A stretch of 33,401 bases of DNA from an uncultured Neomegalonema sp. (GTDB taxonomy: Bacteria; Pseudomonadota; Alphaproteobacteria; Rhodobacterales; Rhodobacteraceae). A program made the position numbers and the translations under genes. The first letter of the stretch is position 1. Every line of letters begins with the position of its first letter. The notes beneath the pieces are model-generated. The model had not been told where the DNA came from and did not search any database. It saw only the letters and a list, made by a program, of their open reading frames with translations. The DNA lies in the NCBI GenBank assembly GCA_937958625.1, contig CALGNO010000220.1, forward strand, positions 1-33,401. The letters are read 5' to 3'. This document shows, piece after piece, positions 1 through 7,790 of this stretch.

Positions 1-572
1 CCAAAGATGAAAACCCAGTTCAGCGCGATGTTCAACAGGTTCGCAAACAGCATCGCGACCATGCCCGGTCCGGGGCGCTTGATGCCCTCCAAAAAGAAAG
101 TCGAAACGACGAAAAGGGAATAGCCGATGAGTCCCGGCGCAAGGACCATGGCGACTTTGCCGCCCTCGCGCGCCAACAGATCGCTCTGCCCAAAAAGGCG
201 CAGCAAGGGTTCGCCGAAAAGACAGATCACCATGCTGCCGGTCCCGACCGAAAGCGCGAAGGGCAGCGAGCGATACCAGATGCCTGCGCACTCGCTTTCG
301 CGGCCCGCGCCGAAGGTCTGCGCTGTTGTGGCAACCACACCAATCATCAGCCCAACGCCGACTACGAGCAGCGGAATGAAAATGGATGCACCGAGCGAGG
401 CATAGGCCAGCTCGTTCGTGCTGAACCGTCCGACCATGACCACATCGACCAGAACCATGGTCAATATACCCGCACGCGAAACCACCGTCGGTCCCGCCAA
501 ACGCGCGAGGTCACGCAATTGCTGCCGTACACGCGACGCAAGCGCAGGAACGGTAGCGTCTGCGGCTGTCAT
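1..572 (-). CDS. MATE family efflux transporter (C-terminal part outside window)
   Basis: This is the N-terminal ~190 residues of a multidrug and toxic compound extrusion (MATE/NorM-type) inner-membrane antiporter, which expels drugs or metabolites using a Na+ or H+ gradient. The translation starts MTAADATVPALASR, then shows the typical first helix with TVVSRAGILTMVLVDVVMVG followed by RFSTNELAYASLG, then several hydrophobic segments separated by short loops. The frame is open to the window edge, so roughly the last 250-270 residues are missing. The ATG at 570-572 is the only good start after a short gap from infC; its ribosome-binding site is weak (GAGTG). It lies downstream of infC on the same strand, 96 bp away, with a hairpin between, so co-transcription is uncertain. 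Substrate cannot be read from the sequence. Confidence 0.9.
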   Translation of the reverse strand, partial: MTAADATVPALASRVRQQLRDLARLAGPTVVSRAGILTMVLVDVVMVGRFSTNELAYASLGASIFIPLLVVGVGLMIGVVATTAQTFGAGRESECAGIWYRSLPFALSVGTGSMVICLFGEPLLRLFGQSDLLAREGGKVAMVLAPGLIGYSLFVVSTFFLEGIKRPGPGMVAMLFANLLNIALNWVFIF

Positions 573-602
573 CTATCACTCGCGGGATTGAAGGAAGTCG
601 GG

Positions 603-623
603 GGAGAGGCGCGTGGCCTCTCC
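603..623 (-). terminator. Hairpin between infC and the MATE gene
   Basis: A perfect 8-bp inverted repeat (GGAGAGGC / GCCTCTCC, 5-nt loop) lies 46 bp past the infC stop. On the minus strand it is followed by CCCGACTT rather than a T run, so it is at best a weak or Rho-assisted terminator. Confidence 0.4.
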
Positions 624-668
624 GGCATGGTATCCCCGCGTTCTGCGGAGGTTAGCGGGTCGCCCGGA

Positions 669-1211
669 TTAGACGCGCGGACCGACGACCATGATCATCT
701 GTCTGCCCTCAAGCTTTGGCATCGACTCGACCTTGCCGATATCTTCCAGATCACCGGAAACACGCTGGAGCAAGGCACGGCCAAGCTCTTGGTGCGCCAT
801 CTCGCGACCGCGATAGCGCAGCGTGACTTTGAGCTTATCGCCCTCGGCCAAAAACTTGCGCGCGCTGCGCAGTTTCACATCGTAATCGTGGGTGTCGATA
901 TTCGGGCGGAACTTGACCTCTTTGAGATCGACCGTCTTCTGGGTCTTCCGCGCCTCGGCAGCCTTTTTCTGGGTTTCGTACTTAAATTTTCCGTAATCCA
1001 GAATTTTACAGACGGGAGGCTCTACGTTTGGGGAGACCTCGACGAGGTCCAGTCCGACTTCTTCGGCCAGCTTGACGGCGTCACCGGGATTCATCACCCC
1101 GCGATTTTCGCCTTCATGGTCGATCACCCGCACCTTTGGGCAGCGGATGAAGTGGTTCACGCGGGGGCCAGTATCTCTGGTCGGCGGCGCGAGATTCGGT
1201 CTACGAGCTAT
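669..1211 (-). CDS. infC: Translation initiation factor IF-3, probable ATA start
   Basis: IF-3 binds the 30S subunit, blocks premature 50S joining and proofreads start-codon choice. The N-domain carries GENRGV and the linker [10 protein letters not shown]. The C-domain contains [15 protein letters not shown] and ends near MIMVVGPRV. The first ATG/GTG/TTG in frame (GTG at 1160) would cut off the conserved head. Reading back, codons for [18 protein letters not shown] precede it, beginning at ATA (1209-1211), with GGAG (1219-1222) 7 nt upstream and an in-frame TGA just beyond. This gives 180 residues, the normal IF-3 length. Rare AUU/AUA/AUC starts are known for infC and allow IF-3 to repress its own translation; that the same applies here is inference. 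rpmI and rplT do not follow, unlike in E. coli. Confidence 0.95.
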   Translation of the reverse strand: MARRPNLAPPTRDTGPRVNHFIRCPKVRVIDHEGENRGVMNPGDAVKLAEEVGLDLVEVSPNVEPPVCKILDYGKFKYETQKKAAEARKTQKTVDLKEVKFRPNIDTHDYDVKLRSARKFLAEGDKLKVTLRYRGREMAHQELGRALLQRVSGDLEDIGKVESMPKLEGRQMIMVVGPRV

Positions 1212-1268
1212 TGTCGTTCTCCATCATTGTTTGCGGCATCCCGTTACAAACAGAACGGTCAGCACCAT

Positions 1269-1289
1269 CAACGCTTATCATGAGCGTTG
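1269..1289. promoter_or_regulatory. Inverted repeat in the infC/lipid-cassette divergent region
   Basis: Perfect 7-bp arms CAACGCT / AGCGTTG flank a 7-nt spacer. On the minus strand a TATATT (1294-1299) lies just upstream and could be the infC -10 box, which would put this repeat at the very start of the infC leader. It could be an operator or a leader hairpin; neither is shown. Confidence 0.35.
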
Positions 1290-1360
1290 GTTCAATATAG
1301 GGTAAACAAGCCCGACTGTCGCGGGGTTTCGCAGCAAGATCATTAAATTTAGGAATGTCC

Positions 1361-1954
1361 GTGGCCAGCATCTATGATCTGAAACCGCGTTTTCAGGCTC
1401 TGTTGCGCCCGATCTGCGCGAAACTCGCGGAAAGCGGCGTTACGGCGAACCAGATTACCGGCGCGGCGATGGTGCTCAGTTTTGCCCATGGCGCGTGGAT
1501 CTGGCTCAGCGGTGCCTCTGGCTGTAGCCTCGCGCTGCTGCCCCTGACCCTGTTCGCACGCATGGCCCTGAACGCCATCGACGGGATGCTGGCGCGGGAA
1601 TTCGACATGAAAAGCCGGTTTGGGGCGCTGTTCAATGAATTGTCGGACGTCTTGAGCGACGCCGCGCTCTATCTGCCCTTCATGCTGGTTGCTGCGCCGG
1701 GGCTGGTGGCGGTGGTCGTCGTGCTGGCCGTTATCGTCGAGATAGCCGGGGCGATTGCCCCTATGATCGGGGCTGAACGCCAGTATCAGGGCCCGTTCGG
1801 TAAAAGCGACCGGGCGGTGTTTTTCGGCCTGTTCGGGTTTCTGATCGGGGTCGGCGTCCTGCCGTCCGAGTGGTTCGGCTGGGCATTGTGGTTGGCACTT
1901 GGCTTGAGCGTATGGACCATACGCAACCGCGTTTACGGGGGGCTTGATGGGTAG
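1361..1954 (+). CDS. CDP-alcohol phosphatidyltransferase family protein (YnbA-like)
   Basis: An integral-membrane enzyme of the family that moves a phosphatidyl group from CDP-diacylglycerol to an alcohol. It closely resembles my recollection of E. coli YnbA (N-terminal LKPRF..LLRP; PFGKSDRA near residue 150). The family signature DxxDGxxARx8GxxxDxxxD appears as NAIDGMLAR...GALFNELSD: the first and third aspartates are asparagines. The same change occurs in YnbA, so it is probably a subfamily trait rather than decay. About six hydrophobic segments are visible. The ATG at 1355 abuts AGGA directly, while the in-frame GTG at 1361 has AGGA 6 nt upstream, so I prefer GTG (197 residues). It is first in a plus-strand run with a CdsA-like and a PlsC-like gene. 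The alcohol substrate is unknown. Confidence 0.88.
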   Translation: MASIYDLKPRFQALLRPICAKLAESGVTANQITGAAMVLSFAHGAWIWLSGASGCSLALLPLTLFARMALNAIDGMLAREFDMKSRFGALFNELSDVLSDAALYLPFMLVAAPGLVAVVVVLAVIVEIAGAIAPMIGAERQYQGPFGKSDRAVFFGLFGFLIGVGVLPSEWFGWALWLALGLSVWTIRNRVYGGLDG

Positions 1955-2043
1955 GCCCGCGCTGGGCTGGGGCGGGTCTTCGATAGCCCGCTGCCTTCGC
2001 CTGTGTCACACTGACCGCCACCAATAGCGTAGCAGGCCCGCCC

Positions 2044-2988
2044 ATGTCCGTTCCCGCCCCCGTCCTGAACGCCATTCTGGGCATTTTTGCCCTGCTGATC
2101 GTGGCCACCGGCATCGTCTGGCTGATCGACCGCAAGCGGGCCGCGCCTGAACCCAGCGAGTTGACCCAACGGGTGCGGTCTTGGTGGGCGATGATTGCGA
2201 TCTTCACCTTTGCGATTGTGATCGACCGGGCGATTTCGACCATATTTCTCGGCATTATCTCGTATCTGGCGCTGAAAGAGTATTTCTCGCTGATCCCGAC
2301 CCGGCGGATCGACCGGCTGGTATTGCTGTTCGCGTATCTCGCGGTGCCGATTCAGTTCTACTGGGCGCATATCGGCTGGTACGACATGTTCGTCGTCTTC
2401 ATCCCGGTCTGGATGTTCCTGTTCTTGCCGATGGTCATGGTTCTACAAGGGCAGACTGACGGGTTCCTGCGCGCCATCGGCACGATGACCTGGGGCCTGA
2501 TGATGACGGTCTTCACCCTCTCGCACACCGCTATGATGCTGGCCGAGGGCAATACGTCCAACGGCGTTGCGGGCGGGGCCGGGCTGCTCTTGTTCCTCGT
2601 TTTCCTGACCCAGTTCAACGACGTGGCGCAATTCACCTGGGGCAAGCTGACCGGCAGGCATCCGATTATCCCGAAGGTCAGCCCGAAAAAGACATGGGAA
2701 GGGTTTCTCGGTGGGGCCGTCACGACCGCCTGTCTCGCCGCGCTTGTCGGCCCTTATCTGACGATCATGCCCTGGCACTGGTCGGCGGCGGCGGGGGCCA
2801 TGATTGCGGTGGCCGGATTCATCGGCGATGTGACCATGTCGGCCCTGAAGCGCGATTTGAAGGTGAAGGACAGCGGCGGGTTGATCCCCGGCCATGGCGG
2901 TATTCTGGACCGGGTGGACAGCCTGACCTATGCCGCGCCGGTGTTTCTGCACTTTTTCTATTTCTTCTTCGTCGGCGGGAGGGTCTGA
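2044..2988 (+). CDS. Phosphatidate cytidylyltransferase family protein (CdsA/YnbB-like)
   Basis: Members condense CTP with phosphatidic acid to CDP-diacylglycerol at the inner membrane. The C-terminal signature is complete: SALKRDLKVKD, then PGHGG, then LDRVDS (about residues 260-290). The 314 residues contain around eight hydrophobic segments. Internal stretches such as ALKEYFSLI, LTQFNDVAQ and PKVSPKKTWEG match the YnbB branch rather than housekeeping CdsA, which usually lies in the frr-cdsA-dxr-rseP cluster. The start ATG has only a weak ribosome-binding site. The 89-nt gap upstream holds a small GC hairpin (about 1972-1991) but no clear promoter. The stop codon directly abuts the next gene's ATG, so those two are surely co-translated. 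It may feed CDP-diacylglycerol, or a variant lipid, to the upstream transferase. Confidence 0.9.
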   Translation: MSVPAPVLNAILGIFALLIVATGIVWLIDRKRAAPEPSELTQRVRSWWAMIAIFTFAIVIDRAISTIFLGIISYLALKEYFSLIPTRRIDRLVLLFAYLAVPIQFYWAHIGWYDMFVVFIPVWMFLFLPMVMVLQGQTDGFLRAIGTMTWGLMMTVFTLSHTAMMLAEGNTSNGVAGGAGLLLFLVFLTQFNDVAQFTWGKLTGRHPIIPKVSPKKTWEGFLGGAVTTACLAALVGPYLTIMPWHWSAAAGAMIAVAGFIGDVTMSALKRDLKVKDSGGLIPGHGGILDRVDSLTYAAPVFLHFFYFFFVGGRV

Positions 2989-3627
2989 ATGATTCGCCTG
3001 CTGCGCCTCGGATTCTTTGCGGTGATCGTGCGGCCTGTGCTGTTGCTGGTGCTGGGCGTCAACATCCGCAACCGCGAGCGCCTGCCCGTCAATGGCCCCG
3101 CCATTATCGTCGCGAACCACAACTCGCACCTCGATACGCTGGCGCTGATGTCGATGTTGCCGCTTGCGGACTTGCCGAAGCTGACCCCCGTTGCCGCCGT
3201 GGATTATTTCGGACAAGGGCCGTTCGGCTGGTTTGCGAAACATATCATCGGCATCCTGCCCATCGACCGCAGCGGCAATACACCGAGAGAGCGCCTGCTC
3301 GACGGGGCCATCGCCGCGCTGGACGCCGGAAAAATCCTGATTCTCTTTCCCGAGGGGACGCGGGGCGAGCCGGAGCGGCTGGCTACCTACAAAAAGGGCG
3401 TCGCACACCTCGCCTGCGCCCGGCCAACCGTGCCGGTGACGCCCGTTTTCATGCACGGTCTGGGCAAGGCCTTGCCCCGGGGCACCTATCTGCTGGTGCC
3501 GTTCACCTGTGATGTCTTTGTCGGCGAAAGCTGGACCTATAACGGCGCGGTCGATCCGTTCATGGCCGAGTTGGAGGCGCGGATGGCGGCACTGGCTTCT
3601 CGCGGGCAGTTTCCGGCTTGGGAATAA
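2989..3627 (+). CDS. 1-acyl-sn-glycerol-3-phosphate acyltransferase family (PlsC-like)
   Basis: A lysophosphatidate acyltransferase-type protein of 212 residues. The catalytic HX4D box is visible as NHNSHLD near residue 41, and the substrate-binding box as FPEGTRGEP near residue 125. A hydrophobic N-terminal helix (FFAVIVRPVLLLVLG) should anchor it to the inner membrane. It starts on the base after the stop of the CdsA-like gene. Together the three genes supply an acyltransferase, a cytidylyltransferase and a head-group transferase: a full set for building one phospholipid. The family also includes ornithine- and sphingolipid-type acyltransferases, so the acceptor is not certain. Confidence 0.9.
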   Translation: MIRLLRLGFFAVIVRPVLLLVLGVNIRNRERLPVNGPAIIVANHNSHLDTLALMSMLPLADLPKLTPVAAVDYFGQGPFGWFAKHIIGILPIDRSGNTPRERLLDGAIAALDAGKILILFPEGTRGEPERLATYKKGVAHLACARPTVPVTPVFMHGLGKALPRGTYLLVPFTCDVFVGESWTYNGAVDPFMAELEARMAALASRGQFPAWE

Positions 3628-3630
3628 GGC

Positions 3631-3646
3631 GCGGAACCCGCTTTTA
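3631..3646 (+). terminator. Short hairpin plus T-run after the lipid cassette
   Basis: GCGG-AAC-CCGC followed by TTTTA starts 4 nt past the acyltransferase stop. The stem is only 4 bp, so termination would be partial. The remaining gap to galU (about 76 nt) shows no convincing promoter. Confidence 0.4.
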
Positions 3647-3722
3647 TACTTTGCGTTACACCCTTGCCTCTAAAGATGCCTAGGGTGCCCCTGCGCCCTT
3701 CGGATACCATAGAAAGTTTGCC

Positions 3723-4604
3723 ATGCACCGCCGCGTCAGAAAAGCCGTTTTCCCCGTCGCCGGTCTCGGCACCCGCTTCCTGCCCGCCACCAAGTCGATG
3801 CCTAAAGAATTGCTGCCCGTGGTGGATAAGCCGGTGATCCACTATGCCGTGGATGAGGCCCGCGCCGCCGGGATCGAGCAGTTCATCTTCGTGTCCTCTC
3901 GCGGCAAAACCGCGATGGAAGATCACTTCGACAGCGCCTTCGAGCTGGAAGAAACCCTGCGCCAGCGCGGCAAACTCGAAGAGTTGGACCGGCTGCAAAA
4001 AACGCTCGTCAATTCCGGCGATCTGGTCTTCGTGCGTCAGCAACAGCCGCTGGGACTGGGTCACGCCGTCTGGTGCGCGCGCAAGATCGTCGGGGATGAG
4101 CCGTTTGCGGTCATGTTGCCCGATGACATCGTGATGAGCGATCCGCCCTGTATCAAGGAACTGATCGACGCCCATGAGGAGATCGGGCGCAGTCATGTTA
4201 TCGCAGTACAGGACGTGCCGCGCGAGCATACCAGCCGCTATGGCATTCTCGACCCCGAGGGCGACGCAGACAGCCGGATCATTCGCGCCAAGGGGATCGT
4301 CGAAAAGCCCGATCCGGCGGATGCGCCATCCACCGTGGCCGCCATTGGGCGCTATGTCCTTGATCCGGCAGTGTTCGCCCATCTCGACAAGGGTGTCGAG
4401 GGGGCGGGGAACGAGATTCAGCTGACGGATGCTATCGCCGCGACCATGGATGTCGCGCCGCTGCATGGCTGTCGCTTTCACGGAGACCGCTATGATTGCG
4501 GCGACAAGCTCGGGTTTTTGAAGGCCAATATCGCCTTTGCGCTGGAGCGGCCCGATCTGGCCGATGGCTTGCGCGCGTTTATGAAGGACATGTCCGAGCG
4601 GTAG
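3723..4604 (+). CDS. galU: UTP-glucose-1-phosphate uridylyltransferase
   Basis: A cytoplasmic enzyme making UDP-glucose from UTP and glucose-1-phosphate, the precursor for exopolysaccharide, LPS sugars and glycolipids. The nucleotide-binding signature is clear: VAGLGTRFLPATKSMPKEL at residues 12-30. It is followed by VVDKPVIHYAVDEA, the LGLGHAVWCA loop, MLPDDIV (metal-binding Asp), VEKP and the C-terminal GDRYDCGDKLGF. At 293 residues it is full length. It starts 95 nt after the lipid cassette with a weak hairpin between, so it may have its own promoter. The stop codon lies in a palindrome shared with the converging deaminase gene. Confidence 0.97.
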   Translation: MHRRVRKAVFPVAGLGTRFLPATKSMPKELLPVVDKPVIHYAVDEARAAGIEQFIFVSSRGKTAMEDHFDSAFELEETLRQRGKLEELDRLQKTLVNSGDLVFVRQQQPLGLGHAVWCARKIVGDEPFAVMLPDDIVMSDPPCIKELIDAHEEIGRSHVIAVQDVPREHTSRYGILDPEGDADSRIIRAKGIVEKPDPADAPSTVAAIGRYVLDPAVFAHLDKGVEGAGNEIQLTDAIAATMDVAPLHGCRFHGDRYDCGDKLGFLKANIAFALERPDLADGLRAFMKDMSER

Positions 4605-4629
4605 GGCGTGCGCCTGCGGCCTGCCCTAC
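4601..4629. terminator. Palindrome at the galU/deaminase convergence
   Basis: Perfect 7-bp arms GTAGGGC / GCCCTAC with a 15-nt loop. The left arm contains the galU TAG and the right arm, read on the minus strand, the deaminase TAG. No T-run follows on either side. Probably a bidirectional terminator or mRNA 3'-end stabiliser. Confidence 0.5.
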
Positions 4630-5642
4630 TCCCTGAACCGCTCCACATGGGAATCAACGGCGTCGATCCCGGCCTGTTTGGCCCTGTCATCGATAAAGGA
4701 CGCGGCGAAGGAGTTTTTCGCCAGCGTTACCAGATCGCCGGGCGTCAGGTTCAGCGCCTCATAGATGCCCAGGTAATTATCGTTCACATATCCGCCGAAA
4801 TACGACGGATCATCGGAATTCACCGTGACCAGCAATCCCGCATCAAGCGCCCGCTTGACCGGCGATGCGCCAAGGGTCGGGATGCCCTTCAGACGCAGAT
4901 TCGACAGCGGGCACATGGTCAGCGGTGTTTGTTCGCGAGCCAACCGGGCGGTCAGGGCGGCATCGTCCAGCGCACGGTTGCCGTGGTCGACCCGGGCGAC
5001 TTGCAGGTCATCGAGCGCCGCCTCGACATAGGCCGCCGGTCCCTCTTCCCCCGCATGGGCAACCGGGACGAACCCCTCCTCCCGCGCTTTCGCGAAGACC
5101 CGCGAGAAATTCTCGGGCGGGAAGCCCTTTTCGGATGAATCGAGACCCACGGCGTAAATCGCGCCCTTGTGGCGACAGGCGCAGTCGAGCGCCTCGAACG
5201 CGGCGTCCTCCGGCAGATGGCGCAGAAAGCACATGATCAGACGCGAGGTCATGCCCATCACCCGCCCCGCCTCGTCCAGCGCCGACCGGATGCCGCCCAG
5301 CACGGTTTCAAAGCTGATATTGCGGTCGGTATGGGCCTGCGGATCGAAGAAAATCTCGGCGTGGCGCACGCCTTGCCCGTGGACCTTTTCGAGATAGGCC
5401 CAAGTCAGATCGTAAAAATCCCGCTCGGTGACCAGCACCGACATGCCAAGATAATAGACATCAAGAAAGTCTTGCAGGTTGTCGAATTCGTACGCTGCGC
5501 GGACGTCTTCGACGGTGGCATAAGGCAGCGTCACGCCGTTCCGCTTGGCCAATGCAAGCATCATCTCGGGTTCGAGCGTACCCTCGATATGCAGGTGCAA
5601 TTCGGCCTTTGGCAGGTCGGCGATGAAGGCGTTGATGTCCAT
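4626..5642 (-). CDS. add: Adenosine/adenine deaminase family protein (probably adenine deaminase)
   Basis: A zinc-dependent cytoplasmic purine deaminase of 338 residues. Metal and catalytic motifs are present: ELHLHIEGTLEP (residues 14-25), HAGEEG, VDHGNR, CPLSN and VNSDDPSYFGGY. The family is routinely labelled adenosine deaminase. However, the LHIEGTLEPEMM start, the FDPQAHTDR segment and the SDDPxYFGGY end are what I recall from the branch shown biochemically to prefer adenine (Pseudomonas PA0148 type), so adenine to hypoxanthine is the more likely reaction. That is family knowledge plus inference. The gene starts 9 nt after the stop of the Xaa-Pro aminopeptidase on the same strand, suggesting one operon for salvage of purines and peptides. 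Confidence 0.93.
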   Translation of the reverse strand: MDINAFIADLPKAELHLHIEGTLEPEMMLALAKRNGVTLPYATVEDVRAAYEFDNLQDFLDVYYLGMSVLVTERDFYDLTWAYLEKVHGQGVRHAEIFFDPQAHTDRNISFETVLGGIRSALDEAGRVMGMTSRLIMCFLRHLPEDAAFEALDCACRHKGAIYAVGLDSSEKGFPPENFSRVFAKAREEGFVPVAHAGEEGPAAYVEAALDDLQVARVDHGNRALDDAALTARLAREQTPLTMCPLSNLRLKGIPTLGASPVKRALDAGLLVTVNSDDPSYFGGYVNDNYLGIYEALNLTPGDLVTLAKNSFAASFIDDRAKQAGIDAVDSHVERFRE

Positions 5643-5651
5643 GCTCGGCTC

Positions 5652-7445
5652 CTAATCCTTGAGCTCCGCCGTGGCCTCCTCCAGCCATTCGCGGGTTTCA
5701 TCGTCCAGCATCGGATAGAGCGCCTCGTAGACCCGCGCGTGATAGGCGTTGAGCCATGCGATATGATCCGGGGCCAATAGCGAAGGGTCGATCAGGCGCA
5801 GGTCGATGGGGGCCAGCGTGATTGTCTCGAAACCCAGCATCGGGCGCTCGCCGCCCTCGGGAACCGTCGGGGCGTCGACGATCAGCAGGTTTTCGATGCG
5901 AATGCCGAAATGGCCCTCGCGATAATAGCCCGGCTCGTTCGAGAGGATCATACCCGGTTCCAGCGCAACGGTGCCGCGCTTCGACAGGCTGCACGGGCCC
6001 TCGTGCACACCGAGATAGGCCCCGACGCCGTGGCCCGTGCCGTGATCGTAATCGAGACCCGCCCGCCACAGCGCCGTGCGGGCCATGACGTCAATCTGGA
6101 TGCCGGTGGTCCCTTGCGGAAACCGGGCCTCGCTGACCTCGATCATACCGCGCAGGACAAAGGTAAAGGCGCGGCGGTGGTCGTCCGTGGGGGTGCCAAC
6201 GGCGATCGTGCGGGTGATGTCGGTGGTGCCATCGCGGTACTGGCCGCCTGAATCGATCAGGAAGAGAGAATCGCCCGCCAGGGTGAGGTTGCTCTCGCGG
6301 CTGACGCGGTAATGGGGCAGCGCGCCGTGGGGACCGAAGGCGGAGATCGTGTCGAAACTGATGTCTTCAAGCTTGCCGGTTTCTTCGCGGAAGGCTTCCA
6401 GCTTTTCGGCCACGTCGATTTCGGTCAGCTCGCCCGACCCGGCCGCGCCGTCGAACCAGCACAGAAACCGCGCCATCGCTGCGCCGTCGCGCAGATGGGC
6501 CTTGCGGGTGCCTTCTTTTTCGCCGCTGTTCTTGCGCGCCTTGGGCAAGGTACAGGGGTCAGTATGCCAGACACGCTCGGCCCCGCCCTCGGTCAGCAAG
6601 GTGGAGACGGCAACGGGGGCCGATGCCTTTTCGACGCCGACACGCTGACCGCCAAAGCCGCCGAGGGTAAGCGCGAAATCATCGGGCGATAGAACACGAA
6701 CATCGCCGCCCAGGTGCGCGCGAACGGCCTGATCAAGCTTGTCCTCATCCATGAAAAGATCGACAGCGCCTGAAGCGTGCAGGATCGCAAAGCCAAGGGC
6801 CACCGGCGTGTGGGCCACGTCACCGCCGCGGATATTCAGCAGCCAATTGATCGAATCCGGGATGGTCAGCACAAAGGCGCTCAGATCGGCTGCCTCAAGC
6901 TCTGCCGCCGCCGCAGCGCGCTTTTCTTCCGAGGCCTGTCCGGCATAGGACGCCGGATGAACCGACGCCGAGCCCATGGGCGCGGCGGACTGGTCGGGCC
7001 AAATGGCATCGATTGGGTTATCGGCGACGGCACGCAGCGTGGCGCTCGCCTCGAACCGCGCGCGCTGGGATTCGGTCAGCAACCACGGATCATAGCCGAT
7101 GACCGCATCCCCGGCATGGGTCGCCAGCCAGTCCTCGGCCTTTTGCTGTTCTATCTGCACCGGCGCATAGGCGGTCAAATCAAGCTGTTCCCGCGATTGC
7201 AGGGTATAGCGCCCGTCGACGAAAACCGCCGCCCGATCCGCCAGCGCGATGCACAGGCCCGCAGACCCGGTAAAGCCGGTCAGCCAGCGCAAACGCTCGT
7301 CGCGGGCCGGGACATTCTCGCCCTGATGCGCGTCGGCGCGGGGCACGATAAAGCCACCAAGACCGCGCCGGGAAAGCTCGGTTCGCAGGGCCGCAAGTCG
7401 CTCTGCGCCGTGGTCATGGGAGGGGGTTTCAAATGACTGATACAT
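5652..7445 (-). CDS. Xaa-Pro aminopeptidase (M24B family)
   Basis: A metallopeptidase removing N-terminal residues next to proline. At 597 residues it has the three-domain build of the long aminopeptidase P type: two N-terminal creatinase-like domains, then the pita-bread catalytic domain. All five dinuclear-metal ligands can be placed: Asp398 and Asp409 (in DSGGQYRDGTTDITR), His472 (GTGHGVG), Glu504 (SNEPGYY) and Glu518 (RIENL). Spacings match those of the human cytosolic enzyme. There is no signal peptide, so it is cytoplasmic. It leads the deaminase gene and is divergent from the DUF6494 block, so the 123-bp gap at 7446-7568 should hold both promoters. Confidence 0.95.
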   Translation of the reverse strand: MYQSFETPSHDHGAERLAALRTELSRRGLGGFIVPRADAHQGENVPARDERLRWLTGFTGSAGLCIALADRAAVFVDGRYTLQSREQLDLTAYAPVQIEQQKAEDWLATHAGDAVIGYDPWLLTESQRARFEASATLRAVADNPIDAIWPDQSAAPMGSASVHPASYAGQASEEKRAAAAAELEAADLSAFVLTIPDSINWLLNIRGGDVAHTPVALGFAILHASGAVDLFMDEDKLDQAVRAHLGGDVRVLSPDDFALTLGGFGGQRVGVEKASAPVAVSTLLTEGGAERVWHTDPCTLPKARKNSGEKEGTRKAHLRDGAAMARFLCWFDGAAGSGELTEIDVAEKLEAFREETGKLEDISFDTISAFGPHGALPHYRVSRESNLTLAGDSLFLIDSGGQYRDGTTDITRTIAVGTPTDDHRRAFTFVLRGMIEVSEARFPQGTTGIQIDVMARTALWRAGLDYDHGTGHGVGAYLGVHEGPCSLSKRGTVALEPGMILSNEPGYYREGHFGIRIENLLIVDAPTVPEGGERPMLGFETITLAPIDLRLIDPSLLAPDHIAWLNAYHARVYEALYPMLDDETREWLEEATAELKD

Positions 7446-7533
7446 ATCGCCCTAATGGCACGAGTCCCCGCGCTTCGCCAGACTCTCTTGCATGACTGGA
7501 ATTTCCGGGCATTTGTGGCTATCTGAGAGGCGA

Positions 7534-7545
7534 GGCGGTTCCGCC
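7534..7545. promoter_or_regulatory. Short inverted repeat ahead of the DUF6494 gene
   Basis: GGCGG-TT-CCGCC sits 23 nt before the chosen start, in the gap divergent from the aminopeptidase gene. It could be an operator half-site pair; it is short enough to be chance in GC-rich DNA. Confidence 0.2.
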
Positions 7546-7568
7546 CGATGACCCAGAGGATTGATGAC

Positions 7569-7790
7569 ATGAGCGACAGCCCCGTCGGCACCGAAGCCTT
7601 CAACATGAGTATGCGTAAGTTTCTGAAGCAGGTCGGCGTGACCTCGCAGCAGGAAATCGAATCCGCCGTGCGCGATGCCCATGAGGCGGGTAAACTGGAC
7701 GGCAAGGACAGCGTTGACGCTAAGGTGACCCTGACCATCGACGGGTTGGACGTAACCCATACCGTCACCGGCTCGATCAAGCTGCGCTGA
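7569..7790 (+). CDS. DUF6494 family small protein
   Basis: A 73-residue soluble protein with no signal or membrane segment. It begins MSDSPVGTEAFNMSMRKFLK, followed by VGVTSQQEIE and a C-terminal beta-rich part (KVTLTIDGLDVTHTVTG). I recognise this as DUF6494, a small alphaproteobacterial family without known function; the name is from memory. An in-frame ATG lies 21 nt upstream at 7548. The ATG at 7569 is preferred because AGAGG stands 9 nt before it and because homologues start near the EAFNMS motif. The stop TGA overlaps the mrp ATG by one base (TGATG), so the two are translationally coupled. A helper role in Fe-S or cofactor work is only suggested by context. Confidence 0.8.
   Translation: MSDSPVGTEAFNMSMRKFLKQVGVTSQQEIESAVRDAHEAGKLDGKDSVDAKVTLTIDGLDVTHTVTGSIKLR

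Noticed and set aside
519-1283. Long plus-strand open frame over infC (254 codons)
   Set aside because: It is antisense to infC, has no recognisable domain, and its codons mirror the GC pattern of the real gene.
1972-1991. GCGGG / CCCGC hairpin between the first two lipid-cassette genes
   Set aside because: A short stem with a 10-nt loop and no T-run; expected by chance in GC-rich DNA and not placed as a terminator.
2443-3456. Minus-strand open frame of 337 codons over the lipid cassette
   Set aside because: It is shadow coding opposite two genes with clear motifs, with low-complexity His/Arg/Gln-rich sequence and no ribosome-binding site.
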